Shown piece by piece: positions 35,183 to 46,792 of a DNA stretch of 64,000 nt. The translations under genes were made by a program, and so were the position numbers. Position 1 is the first letter of the stretch, and the number at the start of each line of letters is the position of its first letter. The stretch is from assembly GCF_965363235.1 (NCBI RefSeq), contig NC_134845.1, positions 9,052,101 to 9,116,100 on the forward strand. Direction: 5' to 3'. The stretch comes from Mytilus galloprovincialis. Lineage: Eukaryota > Mollusca > Bivalvia > Mytilida > Mytilidae. The notes below the pieces were generated by a model that saw only the letters and a list, made by a program, of their open reading frames with translations, had not been told where the DNA came from and did not search any database.

Positions 35183-35980
35183 CTGAAATAAATAAAAGCA
35201 TTATGTAAACACAATTATGCATTTGATCAGTTATTCTAATCTCGGTTATCACTCAAACTAGTAATTGACACTAACAGAGAAATATTGTTGAGCACTCAAC
35301 TGCAAGAAATCATTTAAAGGGAAGTTCTTCTAGCATTTCCTTCCAAATATTTGATTTTCCTTTCATTTTTATATATACATAAAAATACATTGTAGCATAA
35401 TCATCATTATATCAAAAACACTTTCGGAGAACGATGTGTGTGAGTTTGTAATATGTACCAAATACAAAGTTCCGATGAATGCTATAGATTAATTTAAAGT
35501 GATCATATATATTATGAGTAATAAGTAATGTCTTGAATGTTGGATGTTATCAATGTGTTATGATTTACCATACTAAAAGGTCAAACTATTAATCATCTTC
35601 CAAATTTTAAAAATCAATACATGAATTTTGATAGCATACTGTAACAGTTTTCGTCCATAAACAAATTAAGTTGTCTAGCAGGTTTCCAGATTTTTTAGTG
35701 TTTCCTCCAAGAACTGGTGCCATAACGTTAACATAACAATTGCAAGTTTATTTACAAAGGACACAGTGTGTATATGTTATTGTTATTATTATTATTAAGT
35801 AACGACCTCAAGTAAATTTTCGTAATGTAATGAAGGCAATGTTCCTTTTTCAGAAAATATTGATGAATTACATTAGACCTCCTCCGCATTTTTAGAGTTT
35901 AAAGATCCTTTTTATTATCCTCTTAATGATCATTTGCCTTTTTAAATATATGCAAATAATATATAAATTTGAAAGTTTAC

Positions 35981-36005
35981 TGTGTGTGTGTGTGTGTGTG
36001 TGTGT
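35981..36005. repeat. (TG)n microsatellite
   Basis: About twelve TG units, in intron 1 of the C1q copy B pseudogene. Confidence 0.95.
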
Positions 36006-36724
36006 CGAGGAGCAGAGCTATTATGCAGCAGCAGATGTCACTCAAACTTTGTATGCAAAAATAAGGAAATATTTCAGTCTTAACTTTTCCTGTATATATT
36101 TCTTTATTCATAGTAATTTAAAATATTGTAAACTAGTGATATCCATTTATTAAAACATTTAAAAAATTAATAATTATAGAACCAACTATAAAAAATATAT
36201 TCTTAAATAAATTTTGCACTTGTAGTCAGAGATTTTGTAAAAAAACTTAATTTTAATGATTTTATAAACTTTCGAACAATAATCAAATTGAAAATATCAA
36301 ATCTCTTTTACTCATGTATATGGGAAATATATAAGAATATACATACTTTTAATAGAAGATCAAATGTTAACCGAGATATCTTCTGGTTTTCGGTTTAAAA
36401 TGGATGTTTGCTTTTTCTCATATCATTATTATGATTATTATAATTTTTACAGTGTATGATTATTATCAAAATAATAATAATAATTTTTTGGAACATACGA
36501 AGGCTAATTATTTCCTTTCACAAATTATCAAAAGTATCACCTTATCTATTCAACATCACTTTTCGGCGACATTCATTTAATACAAGAATATATGAGAATA
36601 TGAGCTGATAATCTACTTAATATAAATATATGCAATGTCGTAATAAACAGATTTATTCAAATAAGTAACACCACGAAAAAGTTTAGAAAAAGAAAAAAAA
36701 ATAGAAAATTGATTAAACCTTTAC

Positions 36725-36961
36725 CTTGTTTGACCTGCTGCAAGCCAATTTCCACTCCTGATCTTATTTCCTGATCTATATAAACCTTCAATAGCTTGTT
36801 CATTTCCGATACGTCAAATTCAGCTTTCAGATTACCTTCTACTTTATCTAAAAGTGGCATTGTTACTGTCTTATGACATCCCAAACCGCTACATGTGCTG
36901 TTTTCATCTAATCGCACAGTTTCAGTAGAACAAATAAAACTACACAAGGTCCTCGAAACAT
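36725..36961 (-). pseudogene. C1q copy B, exon 1 with shifted frame
   Basis: The ATG at 36961-36959 gives MFRGPCVVLFVLLKLCD and a stop. Relative to copy A about 10 bases are missing just after the signal segment. Beyond that point the old frame continues open (RLDENSTCSGLGCHKT through VYIDQEIRSGVEIG) to the conserved donor CAAACAAG|GTAAAG. There is also an in-frame loss of 12 codons before the donor. With the broken exon 2 and no C1q exon in its interval, this is a dead gene. Confidence 0.75.
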
Positions 36962-37625
36962 TTTATTTGTATTTTTTTCCCTGTGTAATTTTCAATAATA
37001 TCTTTCTTTTCTTATTAACTTGTATTTAGAAACGGATTACACTGCTGAATTGTTCATAAGAACGATATGTATGTATTATATGGTTTGATATTATTATATG
37101 GTTAACCGGACATTGTCATCCCTGTAATACGTTTATTTATCTGACGGAAAAACAACACGTGATATGACGCATGATAAAGGGGCGTTATTAATGTCTGAAA
37201 AATGCAACGCAATACCTCTAGACGTTTGAAATTTCACCATTTAACGCTACCATATTTTGTTTTCAATTTTTGTTAACGTATGAAGAGAAAACCAGTTAAT
37301 CAGGTTATCGGTAACTCAGAATGTACGAAATCAACCATTTAAAATCGGTTACTATACTCCAATTTTTGCGATTTCCGCACATTTGTTTTACTATAACTAA
37401 ACAAGATATGAGTTCTTTTTTGTGTCTTTCTATGCAGGCATTCAGTTAATGACTTAAACGTTCTTGTATAAACTTGCTTCGGTTGAGATACTTGTGATTT
37501 AAAGTTTTGGAGTGAGCCATGCATTAAATAAACTCAGCATAGATACGTCTTAGTTACCGTACCATTTGAGCCCACATGTTACTTATTAAAGTAGTGCTTC
37601 AAATCATGTTTGTGAAGTGGTAGAT

Positions 37626-38500
37626 TTAACAACAATGGTTGTTCAACGATTTTATATGATGTATAATGATTATCGTACAAATTCGATCGCACTTATGCAA
37701 GTATATATACAATATATTTTGTTCTGTTCTAGAAAGATAAATCATGTCCAGAAAGAACATTTTGCAAAAGGTACCATTTGAGAGAAGGTAACGTATCCTA
37801 GGCGCTAGGCGAATGAAATTCTTCTCAAGATTTTTAATATGATCCAAACGTGTGTGTTGAATGCTTATAGAATTAACATATCAATGGTTTACTCTATATC
37901 TGAGGAATAAAACGATGTGGTATGATTGCAAATAATATAACTAACCACAATAGACCAAAATAATGTATATGAGAAATTAGAATTCAAATATGACAATATG
38001 GTATTCAAAGTTCAGTATTGAGCATTCAAATATCTCTGCAGTTTAAATCAGACACTGTTTACGTTTAAAATTTAAAATTCAAATGCCGATTTTTGAAATT
38101 TAAATTTGTTTTGAAAGTTCATGTCTTCCGGTTTTTAAATCTACTTTCATATGAGTGCACTTTATTTTTTATAAGACTTAGTGATATTCATAGGTGTTAT
38201 CAGTTTGAAGAGTTTTTCTTTATCATGTCAATTGTTCTCAAAGTTAGAAATCTTTACAGAACCAGTTTCGTCTCTTTGAACACATAATCAGAAAAAAATC
38301 TAATGAAACCGACCTATTACTACAGATTCATTACATATATAAACTAAACAGTCATGACATTTACAAACATCAATACTGAAATGAAGTTGATCAACACAAC
38401 TTCTGACTGAAAATAATGCCAAACAAACTCTAAATGTATAGTAGATGTTTTCTCAATCCTCAATCATTTGTGTATTCAAAAGAAGTACAGTTTAGTTGGT
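37626..38500. other. Left part of a 2 kb stretch absent from copy A
   Basis: Copy A (about 24345-24365) goes directly from GAGGTAGATTTGA to AAGAAGAGGAAAC. Copy B has about 2.06 kb between the same words (37626-39694). This first part holds a fragment of repeat family A (about 37908-37950, minus) and no recognisable gene. Confidence 0.5.
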
Positions 38501-38501
38501 C

Positions 38502-39086
38502 AAAGGAGTAGGTCCAGTAAGACCCCTTTTTAGCCCCAAAATATAGCAGTTTTACAAAATTGTTAAAATGAAAACTTTTAGTTATTTATTGGACAGTAGA
38601 ATGCTTCTGCTACATAAATATGGACTGTTTTTGACAATACAATGCACCTATATCGGGTACTAGCACCATAAAGTCATTCTAAATGACTGAAATCTTCACA
38701 ATTTATAGTATTTTAGTTAAATTTTAGACGGTTTTCGTGTAAAACGAAAGTGGCCGCATTCGTGTTCATCCTTAATTTTGAAATGAAAGTTGTATTTTAG
38801 TATAATACATGAAATATGTAAAGGTTGAGGATGAACACGGATGCGGCCACTTTCATTTTTGACAAAAACCATCTGAAAAGTGACATTTTCAGCATATTTG
38901 ATAGATTTTTCATATTTTAGCTTGAATCGGATCGTTTTTAATGACTACATTAAGTTAAAATCTTTCACATAAACTGATTGATTCAAATGAAATAGACACT
39001 TAAGTGAATAAAAAGTGGTCAAATTCTTTCGTCAGATGAACCTGAAATTTGAGGCCAAAATCGGTCCTTATCGGACCTACTCCTTT
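38502..39086. mobile_element. Non-autonomous element with ~14 bp inverted tips and a central palindrome
   Basis: Tips AAAGGAGTAGGTCC and GGACCTACTCCTTT are perfect reverse complements, extended inward by the imperfect pair AAGACC/GGTCCTT. The centre carries a second inverted pair: GAAAGTGGCCGCATTCGTG at about 38746 and its complement at about 38836-38853. No transposase. Target duplication not clear. Confidence 0.7.
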
Positions 39087-39432
39087 CAGATGGATAAGTG
39101 TATCTTGTTACTTCGTTTGCTTTTCAAATTGAATACAAAGTCATCTAACTGTAATTTTTTTTAATTCTAATTTCAAGTTGAAACTCTGTATAGTTTGTTT
39201 TATTGACCGATGTTTTACATGTCATTCGATTGCTGCATCCTTCAAGATGGTTTCGAACAGCTGATCTAACAGTGTCTACCTGTTATGCAGTCTTATCGCT
39301 TCACTTTTAGTCTCTTGTTATCCTTATATTGTTATTACATGGGACATTGATCAATCATCAATCAATCAATCTACTCTTACGTGGCGTAATATGACCGAGT
39401 GGTTGGCTTATTTTACATGTAATTTTTCTTAC

Positions 39433-39707
39433 CATGGTATTTTGTTGTGCAATGGATGATACAATTCCCAAAAAGATTTCACTAGGTTTATCTGTAATGT
39501 ATTTTTTATTATCGGCTGTAACTTTATCAACACATAAAGCGGTTGTATAAGTATATGTCAAAAGATCGCGTAGAAACTCATCAAAGATACCTGACTTACA
39601 ATTAGGTACGTCATGCGAGTGCTCTTCTACATAAAGGCCTATAGTGGTGCTCGAATCAAAAAGAGTTGAAGGGCATAAACTAATACGAAGAGGTAAAACA
39701 TTCAAAC
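39433..39707 (-). CDS. Candidate orphan internal exon, product unknown
   Basis: 275 bases on the minus strand, bounded by an acceptor (TTGTACTTTTAG before 39707) and a strong donor (CCATG|GTAAGA at 39433/39432), open throughout. It encodes 91 codons with ordinary composition, including LCPSTLFDSSTTIGLYVEEH, CKSGIFDEFLRDLLTYTY and KPSEIFLGIVSSIAQQ. Entry phase 1, exit phase 0. I do not recognise the family. It lies almost wholly in a stretch absent from copy A. It may be an exon of a host gene, a captured fragment or chance; no partner exon was found nearby. Confidence 0.3.
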
Positions 39708-41896
39708 CTAAAAGTACAACAAGTCGTGTCAAATACGGCAGATAAGGCCAATTAAATGGTGACCGATATTTTAGTAAGTTGGTCTCTGATGGATAGAAGT
39801 TTCATTGCAAACATATCCTATCTCCATATTTTATAATGACGTATATCATGTAAAAGACGCGTGTTTCAATGTGTCAGCATTAATATATTACATTTGATAC
39901 CACGTGTTCTTTAGTATAATGTTCAAGATAAAAACTAAGTAAAGATCACGTGAACAACAACCAGCTGTCAATTTATGCAAACGTCGTATAATACCATTTT
40001 TACGTCCGCACATATCATGGACATTCACCAACCTATGCGACCATTTCAACAAATCACAGCTGCAAGGAATAGTTGCAAACATATAGTACGAATATATAAT
40101 GACGTAGAGGTATTATTGCGACCGTTTTTACGTTTGTAAAATAACTCGCAGTAAACAAGTTTCAAAACATATTTTATTCATAAGGATAGGAACAACCTTT
40201 ATGCACTTTCTTCGCATTACAAGTTCAAGCTATAAAAAAACATATATATATAAAAAACTATGTTAGTAATCATAACACACAAACAAGTACTGCAAGTAAG
40301 TACAAGTGTTTACATTGATAGGTGCAAAATGTTTGTTTTATTCAAGTGTAGTCAATTCAACATCAAGTGCCTTGAGACATGTATAATCAACACATCTATA
40401 TGTCGTTTATATACAATAAGATTGGGAACAGTCACAAATAAAGGCAACAGTAGTATACCGCTGTTCAAACTCATAAATCCATGGACAAAAAACAAAATCG
40501 GGGTAACAAACTAAAACTGAGGGAAACGCATAAATATAAGAGGAGAACAACGACACAACACTACAATGTAACACACACAGAAACGGACCAAGCATCAGAC
40601 AAAAGCCCACGAGAATAACAAATATAACATCAAAACCAAATACATGAATTTGGGATAGACAAGTACCGTGACACGTCTTATCGCAATGTCATTTTACACT
40701 CAAAAATAAGAGAAAACAAACGACGCAACGTTAAATTGTAACACACATAGAAACGAACTATAATATAACAATGGCCATATTCCTGACTTGGTACAGGACA
40801 TTTTTAAAGAAAAAAATGGTGGGTTGAACCTGGTTTTGTGGCATGCCAAACCTCGCACTTTAATGGCAATGTTAAATATAACATTGAAATGACAACATAA
40901 TATTACAGGCCTACAATACAAATAAATAGGAGAACGTATTAGACAAAGAAACACATGATTAATGAATAACAAAAAGCATCAGGTTTAAAATTCAATACGC
41001 CAAAAACGCGCCTCGTCCACACAAGACTCACCAGTGACGCCCAGATATAAAAGATCGAAAGCGAAAAAAAGTACAAAGTTGTACAGCACTGAAGATCAAA
41101 AGTTGAAAAAGGTTGTGTCAAATACGGCTATGTTTCTATGCTTGGGATAAGAACATCCTTATTATTTAGAACAATTAATGCTATTGCAAACAGTGAATTT
41201 TATCAAATGAATATAACAGATATACATAATGAAACTGAAGTATTAACTCATTACATAAAACAAACACGAATACATAATGCAAAGACCAACACAGAATAGA
41301 CACACCCGACTCAGTCCAGGCCTCAACGCAGTAAATTATGAAAATGACGTCACATACGATGGTGAAAAGGCATTAACAATTACGTCACATTTGAATATAT
41401 GAAATTTCTGAAACAGCAAAATAATGACGTCATATATGAAAAACTATATCTCAAAAGTAAGATAGAATTAGGATTGATTAAAGATTGAAATAGAACTAAA
41501 TACTGATATTGCATTTAAACACAATGCATATTGCAATACTTATTAATAGCAATTAACTATAATATATATATGTCCAGTTTGTTATGAATCCAACTTCAAA
41601 CGTAAATTATCGTACAGATTACGTTGACCAAAATTAAATCTAATAAATGACGGCGGTGATTAATTTTTCTTTCCATAACACATAAATATAATAGAAAAGA
41701 CGTCAACACATTTGACAAAATCCGATGAGAATTACAAATATAACATTAAACATTTAAACTAAATACATGAATACATAGACAAGTACCGTAACACGTCTTA
41801 TAGTAATGCGAATTCACACTCAGCAAAACAGTCACAATCGGGAATAAGTCACGTTTGGTAATTAAAAGATTAGAAGACATAATGACAAACCACAAT

Positions 41897-43186
41897 CTAC
41901 CATGTGGTAAAAATGTCCATAGCTAGTTTGGTTAACGACACATCGTATGGATCCACCAATTCGTGATGGTGTCCATAAAATTTACGGAGTGTCAATTTTA
42001 ATCTGTCCTCCTCATAACTTTGTTGGAGAAGTTTCTGCGTAAGGAGCACACTCCTGTATATGAAGTCCGTATAGTGTGAACAAGCACGTGAATAACGTAT
42101 CAATTGTGATATGTAAACACCATACGAAGGGGCAGATGGTATGTTACTGCTGAGAAATGGGAAATTGATAATTGGGAAGTTGAAATCGTCGTGTTTGTCA
42201 TAGATTTTCGTGTGAAGTCGTCCATCTACGTCAATATTGAGGAAAAGATCAAGGTATGAAGCAGTCCTTCTAGTATCAGTAGTATCCTTAATTTCAAGTT
42301 CACTGGGATATATGAGATGTAAGTATTGGCTTAAGTATGATTTATTCAATGATAGAACATCATCAATATATCGGAAAGTAAAATTAAAGAATTTCGCAAG
42401 GGGCTTTTTCTTTTTGTCTTTTAAAAGGTTCTGAATGAATTCTGCTTCATACAAGTACAAAAACAAATCAGCCAGCAGGGGTGCACAATTAGTACCCATT
42501 TGAATACCGATTGCCTGTTGAAATATAAATCCTCCAAACTCAACAAATATATTGTCGATCAAAAAGTCCAGCATTTTGATAATATCATCTTCAGTATATT
42601 TTCTGGAAGATTCAGTGTGATTCTTCACAAAATATGAATTAGTGTAAGCCAAAACAAGAAATTTGTATCTACGATTCCCATTTTTATAGAAAAAGCTCTG
42701 TTTTATGAGATGGTGACGTCGATCTTTCAACTGAGCATGGGGAATAGTAGTATATAGCGTAGAAAAATCAAAAGTTTTTATGTTGCTGCAAAATTGCAAA
42801 GATTGTGATCGAAGGTTAGGCAGTAGATCTTTGGAATTTTTGAGAATCCACATCTGGTTAACACCACTGGTAGAATATATCTCCTCACAATATTTTTGAA
42901 GCCCATCTTTAACTGTAGAAAGAATAGTAGTCAGTACTTTAGAAAGATGTTTAGTCGAACATTTTGAAGAACCAGCTATGTATCGTTCTTTATATGGACT
43001 TTTGTGTAATTTAGGTATCCAGTATAATAAGGGCAAGTTTTCTTCGTTTTCTTTGATGTTAATACCAAAAGAAAGAAGGACAGATTTATGATTTTGTAAA
43101 ACTTCGTCCTTGGTAAATGATGTTAAAGAATATGTAGGATTACCAGTAGTTTTATCAATTCCAAGCTCTGTAGTGAGACATTGCAA
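41897..43186 (-). CDS. Penelope-like reverse transcriptase (family 1)
   Basis: 429 codons open. Motifs: YWIPKLHKSPYKERYI at residues 55-70; TFDFSTLYTTIPH at 138-150 (first catalytic Asp); QMGTNCAPLLADLFLYLYE at 229-247; FRYIDDVLSLN at 271-281 with the catalytic D-D pair; SYGVYISQLIRYSRAC about 90 residues later; FYGHHHELVDPYD near the C-terminus. These are the telomerase-related signatures of Penelope-like elements. The frame's first residues overlap the central block in another frame, so the N-terminus given is only where this frame opens. In life it would copy element RNA at a target nick in the nucleus. Confidence 0.82.
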   Translation of the reverse strand: MQCLTTELGIDKTTGNPTYSLTSFTKDEVLQNHKSVLLSFGINIKENEENLPLLYWIPKLHKSPYKERYIAGSSKCSTKHLSKVLTTILSTVKDGLQKYCEEIYSTSGVNQMWILKNSKDLLPNLRSQSLQFCSNIKTFDFSTLYTTIPHAQLKDRRHHLIKQSFFYKNGNRRYKFLVLAYTNSYFVKNHTESSRKYTEDDIIKMLDFLIDNIFVEFGGFIFQQAIGIQMGTNCAPLLADLFLYLYEAEFIQNLLKDKKKKPLAKFFNFTFRYIDDVLSLNKSYLSQYLHLIYPSELEIKDTTDTRRTASYLDLFLNIDVDGRLHTKIYDKHDDFNFPIINFPFLSSNIPSAPSYGVYISQLIRYSRACSHYTDFIYRSVLLTQKLLQQSYEEDRLKLTLRKFYGHHHELVDPYDVSLTKLAMDIFTTW

Positions 43187-43700
43187 ATAATGTTTTTTTT
43201 ATATATGAAGACAATATTATTGGAGGCTTTGTCTGCTGGAACAACGACAAAGTTGTCATGCAAAGAGGATAAAGCATCCACAACCTCCGGATTCTTGAAA
43301 GGGTTAGAAACTCTAGTACTCATATTATATCGTAGTTTATGTATGCGCTTCTGAATGCATGATCGAATAGCTTTGATCCATTCAGACAAAGTGTCCAGTT
43401 CTTGTTCGTCTGGTTCGCGCTTTACCCATTTTCTTGCATAGTCCTCAACTGCATCCATCAGTAACTTGAAATTCTTTTTCCAGTTGATGGGCTGGGGGAT
43501 TCTATATTTTGGTCCCTTGGCTAACAACTCTCTTAGTTGTTCATTGGTAACGATGCCAAGGTCACCAGTAATAATATGACCAGCTGGACTGTAATTGTAT
43601 TGTGACGATGTACATGAGCAATCCGGAGGCTTGGACTTTGTATCTTTGAGGTTAAAAGACTCTAAAACTCTCTTGTGGTTGAAAATCTTGGATGCAATAG
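43123..43700 (-). pseudogene. Penelope-like element, central region
   Basis: Open frame covering PPDCSC, YSPAGHIITGDLGIV, GPKYRIPQPINWKKNFK and VVPADKASNNIVFIYKK, the linker and RT N-terminal region of this family. It runs out of frame near a T-run at about 43190, where the RT frame takes over. Confidence 0.65.
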
Positions 43701-43707
43701 ACTTGGT

Positions 43708-44346
43708 TTAAGTATAAGAAATAACAGGTGTAGCTTTATTTTTGAAGTAATCAGGTATAGTTTTTTGTACAGATTTTTGATGGAAAATATTGCTTATATT
43801 TACAGCATCTAAACCTTTATTGGCGAATTCTACCTTAAAAAAATAACGTTTTTCCTCACCATTGGATCTAGTGGATATGGGTTTGAATAGTCTATGGTTA
43901 GCAATGTCCATGATTATTGCAACTAATCTATACAAAACAGAACGAGAATCAGTAACGGAAGTATTTTTGGCATCTTGAAATAGTAAAGAAAGTTTTGACA
44001 ATGGAATGGAGTATAATTTAGTTCTAATGTGATGAATTCCTAAAGGTTTTTGAACAGACGTTAATAGACTATCAATAGTCACGGTGTGTACAGCTGGTGA
44101 TATATTTTTTCTGTGACCATGACTTCTAATTCGTCGAGCAGAAGTATTAAATAATTGTAATGTATTGACGGTACTACACCTGGGACTAGACAAAATACCT
44201 ACACCATCAATTTTGTCATTGCATCCATAGGGAATGGCTGTTCCCAACTCTCTTATCCAAAAGTCTTCTCTTTGTAAACGATATGGTGTACTCAATATGG
44301 GGTCATTTGTTGGATGATATATTTTCTCTATAATCCGGACTTTCAT
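43708..44346 (-). pseudogene. Penelope-like element, N-terminal nuclease remnant and linker
   Basis: 212 codons. The first 50 residues (MKVRIIEKIY, then YRLQREDFWIRELGTA and PYGCND) resemble the C-terminal half of a GIY-YIG endonuclease domain. The GIY and YIG halves themselves are missing because the element is 5'-truncated at about 44364. The rest is a family-specific linker (LGIHHIRTKLYSIPLSKL, FANKGLDAVNISNIFHQKS). The ATG is simply the first Met inside the truncated frame. Confidence 0.6.
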
Positions 44347-44364
44347 TGAAACAATAGAATGGTC

Positions 44365-44949
44365 AAGTCACACTTTGTAAATAAATGATTTTAGGTCGGC
44401 AGCATTATTTCTAAATTTACATGAACTAATGTTTTATTTCCTTGTATCGTTTTGCAATCAACACAATAAACGAGTATCTCCGTTGGGGTTCTTTATCCTT
44501 TATGGCAAGGTAAAAGATTATCATTTTGTTTTTGCTGATGTCACTGAGTCAAGCTTTACCTCTATTACTTCAACGACAACAACAACAAAAAAACCCAACA
44601 AAAATAAAAGTAAGTCACTAAGTCCAGGACTGGACTAATAAATAAGTTGCTTACGTCTACGTTTTTTGGTCTCTGGTGGAAATTTTTCTTATAGGCAATT
44701 AATTATACATCTTTTCCTTGTATTTATACTAGGTATTATAGAAGAATTCAGAAACATTTTGTGAACAGTGAACATTTTAGGTTAAATACAATTTAAATAT
44801 TCCCTCCGTATAGCAGCATAAGAGGTAAAGGCTGTAAACGTGATTCATTACCTTAATTATAAACATAATGTTAATTTACGTTTTTTGATTGAGTTAAGCC
44901 TGCCAATTGATATTTTATCGTGTGTTTTTCTATGTTGTGATGTTATGCT
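44365..44949. other. Intergenic DNA beyond the Penelope-like insertion
   Basis: The first 20 bases still match the copy A flank (CACACTTTGT, AATAAATGA) and then similarity ends. A diverged repeat A piece lies at about 44640-44715. No gene. Confidence 0.4.
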
Positions 44950-45292
44950 ATTGTTTCAGAAAAGGGTAGTAGGTTTGGTACCATTAAAACGTCTAATCCC
45001 GGTGCAAATGTTTGCAGCTGTCCTAAGTCAGGAATCTGATGTACAGTATTTGTCGTTTGTTAATGTAATTTATACGTGTTTCTCGTTTTTTTATATAGAT
45101 TAGACCGTTGGTTTTCCCGTTTGAATGGTTTTACACTAGTGATTTTGGGGTCCTTTATAGCTTGATGTTCGGTGTGAGCCAAGGCTCCGTGTTGAAAGCC
45201 GTACATTGACCTATAATGGTCAACTTTTATAAATTGTTATTTGGATGGAGAGTTGTCTCATTGGCACTCACACCACATCTTCCTATATCTAT
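44950..45292 (+). repeat. Interspersed repeat family A, diverged copy
   Basis: Shares TTTGGGGTCCTTTATAGCT, TTGAAAGCCGTACATTGACC and GTTGTCTCATTGGCACTCAC with the 1655-2031 copy. Confidence 0.65.
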
Positions 45293-46235
45293 AAAGGTCA
45301 ACCTACATTTTAATTGAATACCATATATTTTAAAGACAGTGTAATATGAAATAAAAATACATAAAGTTCCTCTCTATCTCATAGATCCGTTCGTCTTGGT
45401 GAATAGATTTTACATTAAAAAAATATAGTATTACTAAGATACGCTAGGGGGATCAATTGTGACATATATTATAGCATCTAAAGAAACGACAATGGGCACA
45501 GCATTTCCAATATGATAAGTTATATGGTTTTTACTGACCCTCCACGGAAACATAGATGGTATGTAAAAATCCATTGGGTGGATTGAATGTTGACTGTTGG
45601 TTGTTTAACGTCCAATGGAAAATATTTCATTCATGTTCATGACGAGAATAAATTAACAATAAATATGATAGTAAGGTCCTGTCATACAGGCCGTCTACGT
45701 GCTTGCACCGAATCAAAACTAGCATGTACTACGTGTGTATATAATCTTTAGTGTGACATGTCTAAATTTAATAAACGACAAGTCAGTGCAATCTGTCGTT
45801 ATGTGGAATTGTAGAAGAGAACCGGATACATTTTGTTTTGAAATGTTCTTCATTTAAAATTCTAGATACAACTTTATATAAACAAAATCATTATTTTTGT
45901 TCTTTAAATAAATAGATTATATATGTTATAAAACCTTTTGAGATAATTTAATTTAAAAAGAAAATATTATAACTAAATTTTCGACTCTAAATTATGAGGT
46001 TAATTTCCCCAACAAAGCAATAATTGTCTGCATCTTTTTATATAGTTATTAACAGTTGTTTTGTCGTAAAATGCAGTGAAATAGGATATTCACTGAAGAC
46101 GAAAGCCATGAAAAAGTGTGTGCATCTTATGTTTTCTTGTCTTTCATGTTTGCTTATGTGCTCTGTCTATATGCCTTTTTTTGTTTTTGTTAACATATTG
46201 TATATTTTTAAAGTTGTTAAGATTATAACACAATT
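45293..46235. other. AT-rich DNA, nothing recognised
   Basis: Neither strand shows a coding segment longer than chance or a familiar repeat. The 73-codon frame at 46024-46245 is hydrophobic but has no start context or homologue I know. Confidence 0.45.
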
Positions 46236-46792
46236 TTACAGCTAACAGTAAAATCAGATTTATCTGGGACCGAATTGACAAAATAACATATGAGGAAACA
46301 ATTAAAGGAATTTTATCCGACTAAAATCTTAAATCTTTGGACAATCTAAATACAAACAATAACGTGATAAATGCGGTCACTTATATATCAGATACCTTGG
46401 GAAATGCTGCTCTAAAATGTATACCCGCTAAACAAAAACATGAAAAACAGAAAACCTTCAGGTGAGGAACCCATTCATATCCGAAGGATATAGTGAAATA
46501 AAATTAGCAAACTTTGAATGGTACAAGGAAGGTAAACATTACTTTGATAATCCTACTCTCACAGAAAGAAAGACTTAAAGGCAGCAATTTAGGAGCGTAT
46601 ATAGAACAGAAATCATCATAACTAATTAAAGACAGTGAAACCTTTCACATGTTGATCCACAAGCAGAGAGGATAATTAAAATGATGTCTTTAAGATTTAG
46701 TTGTCGAAAATTAAATACTTTCTGGTAAAGAAAACATCTTACATAACGCATGACAAAATGCCAATAATTAACTATATGTATAACTATTATAA

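Larger units (their letters stand above)
40433..44364 (-). mobile_element. Penelope-like retroelement family 1, 5'-truncated, nuclease remnant before RT
   Basis: Reading from 44364 leftwards: the C-terminal remnant of a GIY-YIG-type nuclease (MKVRIIEKIY, then REDFWIRELGTAIPYGCND), a central region with a PPDCSC word and GPKYRIPQPINW, the reverse transcriptase (41897-43186), then a non-coding 3' tail to 40433. The nuclease-before-RT order is the permuted arrangement described for Naiad-type Penelope-like elements. The coding region is split into three frames, so it is inactive. Edges come from the C1q copy A flank: GTCAC followed by ACTTTG is continuous at 25122-25137, but here it is parted by the element. 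Confidence 0.7.
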
